Below, one piece after another: positions 26,346 to 33,916 of a stretch of DNA of 64,000 bases. The notes under the pieces were generated by a model. The model was not told the origin of the DNA. It searched no databases and was given only the letters and a program-made list of their open reading frames with translations. The DNA is from JAHZKN01 sp965250205. Its GTDB lineage: Bacteria; Pseudomonadota; Alphaproteobacteria; Rhizobiales; Hyphomicrobiaceae. Position numbers and translations under genes: made by a program. The stretch is from contig CBDFNK010000008.1 of the NCBI GenBank assembly GCA_965250205.1, positions 16,726 through 80,725 of the forward strand, in the 5' to 3' direction. Positions within the stretch are counted from its first letter, which is position 1. The number at the start of each line of letters is the position of its first letter.

Positions 26346-27767
26346 GTGATTGACGAATTGATGACCAACGCCAGAATGAAACTGCAAACTGTTTTGCGCC
26401 TTGCTGGAGCTTTGAGCCGCACGGCGTCGCGTATCGTTGTCCCTGTCTTCGCAGTCCTTGCTGGCCTTGTGTTGATTGTCGTGTCCACAGGTGCTGAGGC
26501 TAATCCGACGCGCTGGTGGGAAGGGCTCAATGGCTCGTCTGGCAGTGGCCGTTCGACAACCCAGCGGCGAAGCACCTCTCAAATCAACAAAGTACCGCTT
26601 AACGATTTGCGCCGTAATGCCGTGCCGTGGCGGTCTGATGAAATGCTCTATGCGATGGAGCGTGCAATTGCGCGATATCAGCGCATCGTTGCCAAAGGCG
26701 GCTGGCCGGCGATGCCCGGCAAGCGGATGATCCGTGTTGGTGATACCGATGACCGGGTGCCTGCGTTGCGTCGAATTTTGCAGGTGACGGGTGATTATCG
26801 CAAAAAGTCAGGCTACTTCTCAAACCGCACTTTAACGGCTGAATTGGCCGAAGGCGTCAAGCGTTTTCAAAACCGTCATGGTTTGCGCCCGACAGGACGT
26901 GTTGATCGATCGACCCTTGCCTCGCTCAATGTTCCCGCACAAAAACGATTGCAGCAACTGCGCCAAAACTATGACCGCATAGCAGCGCTGTTGCGCATGG
27001 CACCATCAGATGATCGCTATGTCCTCGTCAATGCCGCAGCCTTCCAGTTGGAGGCCGTAGACCGCCATCAAGTCGAGTTGCGCCAGCGTGTCATTGTAGG
27101 TCGCCAAGGTCGCGAGACGCCGCGTCTTCACGCCATGATCAAAGGTGTCAACTTTTTCCCATTCTGGAAGGTGCCGGAAAGTGTAGCGGTGCTCGATATC
27201 ATTCCACGCCTGCACAAAGAGCCAGACTTTCTACACAAGGAAGGCATTCGCATCGTTGAGGGTGATTTTAATGGCCCAGAAATAGACCGGACTAATGTCA
27301 ATTGGGACTTTGTCGACACTAAAAAAATCCGCTTCAAGCAGGACCCTGGTCCAAAGAATGCGCTTGGGTTGGTGCGTATTGATATGCAGAACCCTGAAGG
27401 CGTTTACATGCACGACACGCCGCTTAAAAACTTATTTGCGCAGAATTCGCGCGCCTTTAGTGCTGGCTGTGTGCGCGTGCAGAACGTGTTTGATGTTGTC
27501 GAATGGTTGCTGCGCTATGAGCAAACATGGGGTGAGGGCGTGCCGCGCAATGTTCAAGCTGTCCTTAATGGCGGTCAGCCCGTCGACATCACCCTGACAC
27601 GTCCTGTACCGGTTTATTTTGCCTACATCACAGGCTGGGCCGAGCTCAATGGCGAAGCGCATTTCCGCTTTGATATTTATGGACGTGATGGTGTGGCCTC
27701 GATTGCACGGGCGTGGGAAGCGGAAGATAAACCACCGGCCAGTTCACTACAAAGTCTCGCCCCATAA
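26346..27767 (+). CDS. L,D-transpeptidase (YkuD domain), second paralogue
   Basis: A 473-residue paralogue of the enzyme at 15593. It begins with a basic stretch and one membrane or signal segment (IVVPVFAVLAGLVLIVVSTG, about 30-49), then a Ser/Arg-rich linker, a peptidoglycan-binding domain (about 125-195, GVKRFQNRHGLRPTGRVD), and a YkuD domain with His356 in YMHDTPLKN and catalytic Cys375 in SAGCVRVQN. Start is GTG 26346 behind a GAAGG, or ATG 26361. No regulator gene is adjacent. A copy of the dispersed repeat lies 79 bp beyond the stop, as repeat B follows the first LDT. Confidence 0.92.
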   Translation: MIDELMTNARMKLQTVLRLAGALSRTASRIVVPVFAVLAGLVLIVVSTGAEANPTRWWEGLNGSSGSGRSTTQRRSTSQINKVPLNDLRRNAVPWRSDEMLYAMERAIARYQRIVAKGGWPAMPGKRMIRVGDTDDRVPALRRILQVTGDYRKKSGYFSNRTLTAELAEGVKRFQNRHGLRPTGRVDRSTLASLNVPAQKRLQQLRQNYDRIAALLRMAPSDDRYVLVNAAAFQLEAVDRHQVELRQRVIVGRQGRETPRLHAMIKGVNFFPFWKVPESVAVLDIIPRLHKEPDFLHKEGIRIVEGDFNGPEIDRTNVNWDFVDTKKIRFKQDPGPKNALGLVRIDMQNPEGVYMHDTPLKNLFAQNSRAFSAGCVRVQNVFDVVEWLLRYEQTWGEGVPRNVQAVLNGGQPVDITLTRPVPVYFAYITGWAELNGEAHFRFDIYGRDGVASIARAWEAEDKPPASSLQSLAP

Positions 27768-27845
27768 AACGCGCAACATTTAACGTGACGTGACGTGACG
27801 TGGCAAGCCGACAGCCTGCACGCCGTCACTGCTACACATTTTTGA

Positions 27846-27966
27846 TCTAGAGCGTCGCGCCTTTTCTCGTACCAGTGAAGCTATTTGCTCAACGCTCTAT
27901 CTCATAACTGGCGATCAACTTATCTGCTCAAAGTCGAACCCAACGTTTCGCAGGTTGACCTAGAGT
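27846..27966 (+). repeat. Dispersed two-hairpin repeat, copy C
   Basis: From TCTAGAGCGTCGCG to GACCTAGAG. Hairpin I arms GAGCGT/ACGCTC pair. Between the hairpins is one spacer unit (CTCTATCTCATAA). Hairpin II runs GATCAACTT to AGGTTGACC with one mismatch and one wobble. CTAG stands at both ends. Just upstream (27783-27802) lies a 5-bp tandem repeat, ACGTG four times. Confidence 0.87.
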
Positions 27967-28069
27967 GGGCATGGCCGTTGGCGATCGCCAAGGACCGCAA
28001 ACAGAACATGCGTGAAATAGAGAGTGATTGAGCACGTAGGTCAGGAAACCAGATGACAAACGCGTCAAC

Positions 28070-28085
28070 CTTGGCTCCGCGGGTA
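28070..28085. repeat. Distal attachment-site repeat (copy of the tRNA-Asn 3' end)
   Basis: CTTGGCTCCGCGGGTA is identical to 30038-30053, which covers the last 14 nt of tRNA-Asn. The two repeats bracket the RhuM genes. Such a duplication is what tyrosine-recombinase integration into a tRNA 3' end leaves behind. Confidence 0.85.
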
Positions 28086-28409
28086 TTTGCTAGTCAGAAA
28101 TTTTAAAAATAATTAATATAATCAATACAGTTGCGTTATGAATCATAGAGCCATAAATGAGACACCTTTTGTGTAACCGCTTTAAGCCCCAAAACACGGC
28201 AAGTTTCGAATCCCAAATCGGGAGCCATTTTGCCCTTTTTTTGTGCGCATGAAGGAGCCAATTTTCTGCACTGGATAACCGCCAAGCAAATGCAGAAACA
28301 TCTAGAAGAAATGTGCTACCGTTCAGGCAAACTTATTTGCAAGAAGGCACGCGTGTTTAGGCCTTCCTTGATCACACCAAATCGCTGCGGACCCGCAAGA
28401 ATCTGACGC
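28086..28409. other. A/T-rich leader of the RhuM island
   Basis: No gene. The first 60 bp are strongly A/T-rich (AAAAATAATTAATATAATCA), offering a likely promoter region. GTTTCGAATCCC followed by GGGAGCCA around 28205-28229 resembles a tRNA T-arm end, but its stem does not pair; it may be a scar of another attachment site. Confidence 0.4.
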
Positions 28410-29483
28410 ATGGCAAAAACCAAACGTAAATCCAACCCGTCTGTTAAGTTGGATGTTCCCGTTGACGAAGCACTGGCCCGGTTCGCTAGAACTAGTCCGG
28501 TGGATCTACAATCTGGGAACGAAAATCACCCTGTTCAATTGTTTGAAGACGATACAGGTGCGCGCTTCCTCATTTATTCAAACGACAAGGGCGACTTCGC
28601 TGAACTCCGATTCGAAGGTGATCAGCCCTGGTTTACCCAAAAGCAATTGGCGCAGATGTTTGGGGTCAGCGTTCGGTCCGTTGGAGACCATGTCAAAAAG
28701 TTTATTGAGGGCGGAGAACTTGGAGATTCAGTTACGCGGAAATTCCGCGTAACTGCCACAGACGGTAAGGCATACAACACGACGCATTATGCCTTAGATG
28801 TAGCTTTCTATGTGGGGTATAGGGTCAATTCAGGTGCTGGTATTCTGTTCCGCCGTTGGGCCACAAACATATTGGTTCAGTTTGCAACCAGCGGCTTTGT
28901 AATTGACAAAGACCGCTTAAAAAATCCGGATGACGACGGGATTGTCGCCGAACTTCGAGACATTGTTGACGACATCCGCGGAGCGGGTGCTAACGCATAT
29001 CGTGAAGTTAAAAAGATTTGTACCCTCTGCCCCGATTATGACGGATCGAGCGAAATGGCGCACAACTTCTTTGCGTCCATTGAGAATAAAATGCTTTGGG
29101 TTGCCACGTCGGAAAACAATCCCATGACTTCCGCCGAACTGATTATGAGCCGCGCTGATCTAAAAGCTCCAGATATGGGGTTGACCTATCACACCGGCAA
29201 ACGCGGTGCACCAACCCAAAAGGACGTTACTGTTGGTACCAATTATCTTCTGCTAAATGAGCAGAAGACAAAAAATCGCGTTATTGATCTCGTTTTGCGA
29301 TATTTCGAAGACCAGCACAGGCAAAACCTGACGGTACCAATGGCCGAATTGGAAGCAAAGCTAGATGAGTTTATTAAATTTAACGGCTGGCCCTTACTTG
29401 ACCATCTCGGGAAAGTGAAGGGCGAAAGGGCGCGCAATCATGCAAAACGCCTTCTGAAGGAATACAAAAACAAGCTCAACTAA
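28410..29483 (+). CDS. RhuM-family protein
   Basis: A 357-residue protein of the RhuM family, common in genomic islands and phage-related DNA; its biochemical activity is not established. The N-terminal half has the family core: DQPWFTQKQLAQMFGVSVRS (a helix-turn-helix-like stretch, about residues 75-94), KAYNTTHYALDVAFYVGYRV, and RRWATNILVQFATSGF. The C-terminal half has NKMLWVATSENN, MTSAELIMSRADLKAPDMGL, DVTVGTNYLLLNEQKTKNRV and a basic tail ending KRLLKEYKNKLN. Both halves are intact and of full length. The gene is followed after 24 bp by a small gene on the same strand. RhuM proteins are sometimes near restriction or toxin genes; none is seen here. Confidence 0.85.
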   Translation: MAKTKRKSNPSVKLDVPVDEALARFARTSPVDLQSGNENHPVQLFEDDTGARFLIYSNDKGDFAELRFEGDQPWFTQKQLAQMFGVSVRSVGDHVKKFIEGGELGDSVTRKFRVTATDGKAYNTTHYALDVAFYVGYRVNSGAGILFRRWATNILVQFATSGFVIDKDRLKNPDDDGIVAELRDIVDDIRGAGANAYREVKKICTLCPDYDGSSEMAHNFFASIENKMLWVATSENNPMTSAELIMSRADLKAPDMGLTYHTGKRGAPTQKDVTVGTNYLLLNEQKTKNRVIDLVLRYFEDQHRQNLTVPMAELEAKLDEFIKFNGWPLLDHLGKVKGERARNHAKRLLKEYKNKLN

Positions 29484-29507
29484 TCTATTTCATGAAAGCG
29501 ATATTCT

Positions 29508-29780
29508 ATGACATCCGGTTCGGACAAATATGGTCGATTTTATTGGTGCGTGAAGACTTCTCAGTCCCAATCAGGTGAAATCTACGTTCATGCTGATGCC
29601 GCGCGAGTTCAAGACGATGGAACTTTGGTTTTTTATCAAGAGCCTGATGTTGACCGGACAGAACTAATAAACTTAGCGTTGGCCTCTGGAACTTGGACCG
29701 CTGTCTATGCTGCAAGCGTCGTAGATGGCAGTGCCGTTGCGGTTGAGCATTGGGATGGTGAAGTTATCAGCGCAGCTTAA
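29508..29780 (+). CDS. Small protein of unknown function, partner of the RhuM gene
   Basis: A 90-residue acidic protein starting MTSGSDKYGRFYWCVKTSQS. It shows alternating beta-type stretches (GRFYWCVKT, GEIYVHADAARV, GTLVFYQEP, WTAVYAASVVDGSAVAVEHW) and no signal peptide or membrane segment. I recognise no family. GAAAGCGATATTCT precedes the ATG. The 24-bp gap to the RhuM gene points to one transcript. Codon use and an absence of stops support a real gene. Function unknown; an accessory or antidote role for RhuM is only a guess. Confidence 0.65.
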   Translation: MTSGSDKYGRFYWCVKTSQSQSGEIYVHADAARVQDDGTLVFYQEPDVDRTELINLALASGTWTAVYAASVVDGSAVAVEHWDGEVISAA

Positions 29781-30037
29781 AATTGGGTCACGCGAGCTAG
29801 TAGTCACCGAAGATTGTAACGATCGTGGATCGTGTTGTTTCCGATACAGTTCTCGCAAACTCTTTTCCAAGGAACTTACAGCCCAACGCAGACGTTCGCC
29901 GTGGGAAAATTTCTTGCGAGTTAAAAATTCTTAGCAGCAATACTGTGTAACCGTTTGTGTACCTTTTGGGGGCGTGAAACCGTTGCCTATTTGCCAAGAC
30001 GCTGATTTTATTGGGTTATTTTTGGCTCGGAATGGCT
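29781..30037. other. Noncoding right end of the RhuM island
   Basis: No gene is seen. It carries TGTGTAACC and TGTGTACC 12 nt apart at 29943-29962, followed by TTTTGGGGGCG, beside the tRNA attachment core. Confidence 0.4.
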
Positions 30038-30039
30038 CT

Positions 30040-30114
30040 TGGCTCCGCGGGTAGGATTCGAACCTACGACCGATCGATTAACAGTCGATTGCTCTACCAC
30101 TGAGCTACCGCGGA
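30040..30114 (-). tRNA. tRNA-Asn (GTT)
   Basis: The 75-nt gene folds with acceptor TCCGCGG/CCGCGGA, a D-arm (GCTCAGTGGTAGAGC), anticodon loop CTGTTAA with GTT, T-loop GTTCGAATCC, and an encoded CCA. Its 3' end is the attachment core of the adjacent island and is regenerated by it. Confidence 0.97.
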
Positions 30115-30395
30115 ATAAGACTCATGAACGCCTGGAGCGCCCTGAAGTGCTCGGCCTCATAGCAGACTGCTTCGGCGGGTACTAGGGGAAACGTGCAAAA
30201 AATTCAGAGCCTTGGGACCCGTCCATTGGCAAGTGCCATTCGCCACCAAAACAAAATTTTGAGGCCACATCCGGAATTAAAACAACGTATACGGATCTTC
30301 CAATCCCTGGGCCTCTGGATTTAGCCATAACTGTGGGGCACTGCGGCGCTCACCACGCGCCAATAGCGTCGAAATTTATTGAGGAGGCAATTTAA

Positions 30396-30469
30396 TGGAG
30401 GCCACGCCCGGAATCGAACCGAGGTACACGGATTTGCAATCCGCTGCGTAACCACTCCGCCACGTGGCC
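30396..30469 (-). tRNA. tRNA-Cys (GCA)
   Basis: The 74-nt gene has acceptor GGCCACG/CGTGGCC, a D-loop GAGTGGTTACGC, anticodon GCA in ATTGCAAAT, T-loop GGTTCGATTCC and encoded CCA. It lies 281 bp upstream of tRNA-Asn on the same strand. The spacer shows no other RNA or gene. Confidence 0.97.
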
Positions 30470-30912
30470 TCACAAGGTTTAAGAAACGCACCAGGCCCTA
30501 ACCAATTCGTCAGGCTAGGCCCACTGTCGCGTCTCTCATACGATCACGCCTCGGATTAGGTGGCCAGATTGGCCAACACGATGCGCTCTCGGCAGGAACG
30601 GTTTCGCTGGTGGTTGCGCCCCGTGTGAACACTGGGTTCGGGGACTGGAAACCAAGCGGCTCTCTACCATAGAGGTTCGGGGCAGGACAAGCACGGCCAA
30701 TTGCCGCTTCTGGTTAGGAAAGCTGTACACCGGCCCCTCAGATGAGGAGGCTCGACGGGCCGCGGCGATTTCACGATTTTGCAATGTCAACCAATCGCCT
30801 ATGGTTGGCCACCCTCAGGGTCAACTTTTCTGAGGGTGCTGTGCCAACTTAAATCCATGGCCTGCCCTTAAGGTGAAGTGGTCTGGTCCCTAAGTGCTGA
30901 TGGAGAATTCAA
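30470..30912. other. 443-bp gap between tRNA-Cys and the Pcm-like gene
   Basis: No convincing gene; one 84-codon minus-strand frame lacks family resemblance. Promoters for both divergent units should lie here. Two consecutive hairpins stand at 30791-30838, the second with a perfect 9-bp stem. Confidence 0.5.
30810..30838. other. Strong 9-bp hairpin upstream of the Pcm-like gene
   Basis: CACCCTCAG pairs with CTGAGGGTG around an 11-nt loop. A smaller hairpin (CCAA/TTGG) lies just before it. No T run follows, so it is not a standard terminator; it may be a leader structure or operator. Confidence 0.55.
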
Positions 30913-31581
30913 ATGGTCGATGCGAGTGAGCAGCGTCATAATATGGTGGAATCTCAAATCCGCCCGAGTGACATTTCAGACCGACGCATTCCCCGTGCGA
31001 TGCAATCCATTGAACGCGAAAAATTCTTGCCAGAGGCGCTACAGTCGCTGGCCTACTTGGACGGGTCGTTGACGCTGCCGGGTCGGGTCGGGTCGGCACA
31101 AAGGTCGGAGCATGCACCACGCGTGCTGGCCAAGCTGATGCAGGCTGCCAACATCAATGCAACCGACGTCATCCTTGATGTAGGTGCCGCGACCGGATGG
31201 TCATCAGCGCTGCTCGCCACGATTGGCGAAACCGTCGTGGCTTTGGAAAGCGATAGCGAGCTTGCAGACCGCGCGATCGAAACGCAGACTCGGCTATCGA
31301 TCGACAACGTTGCTGTCGTGACCGGCCCGTTGACGGAAGGCTATCCCAAAGCCGGACCCTATGATGTCATTGTGTTGGAAGGCGCAATCGCCAATCCGCC
31401 TGACACCCTTTTTGAGCAATTAAAGGATGGAGGTAGGCTGGTTGCGATTGTACGGGGCCGGGGCACCGGGCAGGCCTGTTGTTGGCAGCGTCATGGCGCA
31501 ACCCTCGCCAAACGCATTTGTTTTGACGCGACTGCAGCGCTCTTGCCTGGTTTTGAGCCTGTGGAAGAATTTTCTTTTTAG
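30913..31581 (+). CDS. Protein-L-isoaspartate O-methyltransferase-like protein
   Basis: A 222-residue SAM-dependent methyltransferase of the Pcm family. The family opening is present (VESQIRPSDISDRRIPRAMQ, then EKFLPEA) and motif I reads ILDVGAATGWSSALLA with the acidic ALESDSELA. The loop that recognises isoaspartate in true Pcm (SGQTISQP-like) is replaced by LPGRVGSAQRSEHAPRV, so the substrate may differ. In many rhizobia a Pcm-like gene stands directly before tolC, as here, 490 bp apart. A canonical pcm, usual after surE, is absent from this window. Confidence 0.82.
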   Translation: MVDASEQRHNMVESQIRPSDISDRRIPRAMQSIEREKFLPEALQSLAYLDGSLTLPGRVGSAQRSEHAPRVLAKLMQAANINATDVILDVGAATGWSSALLATIGETVVALESDSELADRAIETQTRLSIDNVAVVTGPLTEGYPKAGPYDVIVLEGAIANPPDTLFEQLKDGGRLVAIVRGRGTGQACCWQRHGATLAKRICFDATAALLPGFEPVEEFSF

Positions 31582-32071
31582 AGCTTAGTCAAGACCTGTG
31601 CTGGGCTGAGTATGTCTTAAACCGTTTCTCTCTCCTGGTGGTCAAAACAGGCACAAGCGTGAGCGTGCATGTGACAATGGTCTGCCAAAAGTCTCACGTT
31701 TTCACCAATGAGCGCTAACAATACCGGGTGATCTCTTGGTTTTGAGGTTGTGCTTGGCACAAACCCGCTTTTAGAGCATCTCCGCCGCCAACCAGATTCA
31801 GCCTCTTGCGAGGAGCGCGCGAAGTGTGGGCGAGGAGCGCGCGAAGTGTGGGAATCTTGACACGGACGGATTCAATGCAGGACCTCTGCAACTTGTCTTG
31901 TTTCTGAGAATCGTGACCTTGGCCTATAAGGGTTGTGGATGATATGTGCACAGAGTGTGGATACGGAGACGCAATGCCCGCCTCTGGCGAATGCGGCGCC
32001 CAAGTTTTGGGGCAAGACCGCGCCCGCACCATAATTTCGATTTGGTCTGTATTTGGGTTTGAACAAGCGGC
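31582..32071. other. 490-bp gap before tolC
   Basis: No gene is seen. It contains a perfect 22-bp tandem duplication at 31809-31852 and should hold the tolC promoter. A TTGACA hexamer at 31857-31862 has no matching -10 box. Confidence 0.5.
31809..31852. repeat. Perfect 22-bp tandem duplication
   Basis: A 22-nt unit beginning CGAGGAGCGCGCGAAG and ending TGTGGG occurs twice head to tail in the tolC upstream region. Confidence 0.93.
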
Positions 32072-33574
32072 ATGCGATCACAAGACAATCATCAGGGGCT
32101 GACTTCTATCTGCGTACGCCGGAGACCAACCCTGTGGCGCGGTGGCGTTACGTTTGCAGCGATTGTGTGCGCCGGGGCAACGTCAGTGTTGCCCTCGCCT
32201 GCGCATGCCGAAACTCTGATGCAGGCGTTGTCGTCCGCCTATCGCTTCAGCCCGCGCATTGATGCCGAGCGCGCGCGCCTCAGAGCCAGTGATGAAGATG
32301 TTGCCCGGTCCATGTCTGGTTACCGCCCAACAATTACCGGCAGTGCCGACGTTAATTATCAAAGAACCAACACAGGCCCACCAAGCCGGACGGTAGACAA
32401 CCAGCCGCGCGGTTATAGCATCGATTTCACGCAGCCAATTTTCACAGGGTTTCGCACCCGTAATGCGGTGAGCGAGAGCGAAGCCAACGTCCGCGCCGCC
32501 CGCGAGACATTGCGCACGGTTGAGCAGGCCGTTCTGCTGGATGCTGTCACGTCCTATATGGATGTGCTGCGCGATCAGGCTATTGTCCGGTTGAATGAAC
32601 GCAACGTGCGTGTGTTGTCCAAAGAACTTAATGCAACCCAGCAACGTTTTGCTGTCGGTGAGGTCACAAAAACAGATGTTGCTCAGGCGCGTGCGCGTCG
32701 CGCGGGTGCCGTCTCATCGTTGGATCTAGCACGCGCCAATCTCAAAACAAGCCGCGCCAATTTCAAGCAAGTAGTTGGCCACTCTGCAGCTGGCCTGGTA
32801 GCGCCGTCGAGCTATTCACGCGGTCTACCAGGTTCGGTTACGGAAGCCGTTTCAATTGCGCGCCAGGAGAACCCTAGCGTCGTGCAAGCCCTTTATCGTG
32901 AGCAGGCGGCGAGTTACGCTGTTGCGCGCATCCGCGGCGAGTTGTTGCCTTCTGTCCAGTTTGAAGCCAACTACTCTGACCGTTATGGCCAGGGCGGTGG
33001 GAGTAGTGGATTTGGCGTTGATGAAACCGAAACCACAACCGTGACCGGTCGATTGACGGTGCCGTTCTATCAGGGCGGTGAGGTGCATGCCCGTGTCCGT
33101 CAAGCCAAGCACACGCATGTCAGTTTGATCCAGGAGATTGAGCAGGCCCGCGTTACGGCTGAAGCAGCGATGGTCGGTGCATGGTCGCAATTGACAGCCG
33201 CACGGGCACAGTTGGAATCCGACAAGGTGCAGGTGGAAAGCAACGGGATTGCTCTTGCAGGTGTGCGCGAAGAAGAACGCGTTGGCCAGCGCGACCTGCT
33301 CGATGTTCTCAATGCGGAACAAGAGTACGTCAATTCCCAGGTTCAGCTCGAGACCACGAAGCGCAATCTGGTAGTCAATTCGTATGCCTTGTTGCAAGCG
33401 CTTGGCCGCCTTGATGTGTTGACTCTCGGCGCGGCCAATCCGGTTTATGACCCGACAATTCACCACGGTGAAGTGCGCCGCAAATGGTGGGGCACTTCGA
33501 TTACGCATGCGGATGGTCGCGTTGAAGAGCTCAAAATTGAGCCCACCCAAGATTGGCACACCAGCGTAAAGTAG
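32072..33574 (+). CDS. tolC: TolC-family outer-membrane efflux protein
   Basis: The outer-membrane channel of type I secretion and RND-type efflux systems. The 500-residue protein has a signal peptide ending near LPSPAHA, then two outer-membrane-factor repeats: helices with ETLMQALSSAYRFSPRIDAE, the strand region SIDFTQPIFTGFRTRNAVSE, and in the second half VTGRLTVPFYQGGEVHARVR and GQRDLLDVLNAEQEYVNSQV. These are the family's repeated alpha-hairpin and beta-barrel elements. The last 50 residues are a periplasmic tail. No inner-membrane partner is adjacent; the gene is followed by popZ genes, as in other Hyphomicrobiales. Confidence 0.93.
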   Translation: MRSQDNHQGLTSICVRRRPTLWRGGVTFAAIVCAGATSVLPSPAHAETLMQALSSAYRFSPRIDAERARLRASDEDVARSMSGYRPTITGSADVNYQRTNTGPPSRTVDNQPRGYSIDFTQPIFTGFRTRNAVSESEANVRAARETLRTVEQAVLLDAVTSYMDVLRDQAIVRLNERNVRVLSKELNATQQRFAVGEVTKTDVAQARARRAGAVSSLDLARANLKTSRANFKQVVGHSAAGLVAPSSYSRGLPGSVTEAVSIARQENPSVVQALYREQAASYAVARIRGELLPSVQFEANYSDRYGQGGGSSGFGVDETETTTVTGRLTVPFYQGGEVHARVRQAKHTHVSLIQEIEQARVTAEAAMVGAWSQLTAARAQLESDKVQVESNGIALAGVREEERVGQRDLLDVLNAEQEYVNSQVQLETTKRNLVVNSYALLQALGRLDVLTLGAANPVYDPTIHHGEVRRKWWGTSITHADGRVEELKIEPTQDWHTSVK

Positions 33575-33691
33575 CCCGTAGCCAGCCTCCGCGGGAGGCC
33601 GCCCAGTCGGCCCGATCTTCCGACACGCGGCAAAATTGCCAATGCCGCTTTCATTTTCTTTTGGCTGATTGCAGCTTTGCCACACGGTTGC

Positions 33692-33733
33692 CCAGGATGG
33701 CGCCTAGCGTCTGGCTACGCCTGGGCATCCTGG
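33692..33733. other. Extended 42-nt hairpin between tolC and popZ
   Basis: CCAGGATG pairs with CATCCTGG, and the inner parts (GGCGCCTAGC and GCTACGCC) continue the stem with small bulges. No T tract follows. It may stabilise the tolC transcript 3' end or be a palindromic repeat unit. Confidence 0.5.
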
Positions 33734-33867
33734 ATTGAACGTGACGTGAGCGGGGAGACTTGACCTCAAGCCTAGTCTTAAGTGACGCAAGGGGGCGTCA
33801 ATTAGAATTCGGCGCATTTTATTTGTTTTGAGGTTGGCCTTTTTAGCATCTGGGGATTGGGGGCGTA

Positions 33868-33899
33868 CTTGTGCAACGCGTTTCTTGTGCAACGCGTTT
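33868..33899. repeat. Perfect 16-bp tandem duplication before the first popZ-like gene
   Basis: CTTGTGCAACGCGTTT occurs twice, ending 17 nt before the start codon at 33917. Confidence 0.92.
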
Positions 33900-33916
33900 A
33901 GTGTGTGAGGTGCGTA

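Larger units (their letters stand above)
28070..30053. mobile_element. Mini genomic island at tRNA-Asn (about 2 kb, no integrase)
   Basis: The island is bounded by a perfect 16-bp direct repeat of the tRNA-Asn 3' end. It holds an A/T-rich leader, a RhuM-family gene and a 90-codon gene, and no integrase or transposase. TGTGTAACC occurs near both ends (28168-28176, 29943-29951), with TGTGTACC at 29955-29962; these may be leftover recombinase arm sites. Gene content and base composition differ from the housekeeping surroundings. It may be a deletion remnant of a larger element or an element mobilised in trans. Confidence 0.75.

Noticed and set aside
28195..28235. tRNA-like fragment (TTCGAATCCC ... 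GGGAGCCA) inside the island
   Set aside because: The would-be T stem does not pair and no anticodon or D arm precedes it; at most it is a scar.
30536..30790. 84-codon minus-strand frame upstream of the Pcm-like gene
   Set aside because: No family resemblance or convincing start; treated as noncoding.
32852..33685. 277-codon minus-strand frame opposite tolC
   Set aside because: It lies inside the well-supported tolC reading frame and shows no family features.
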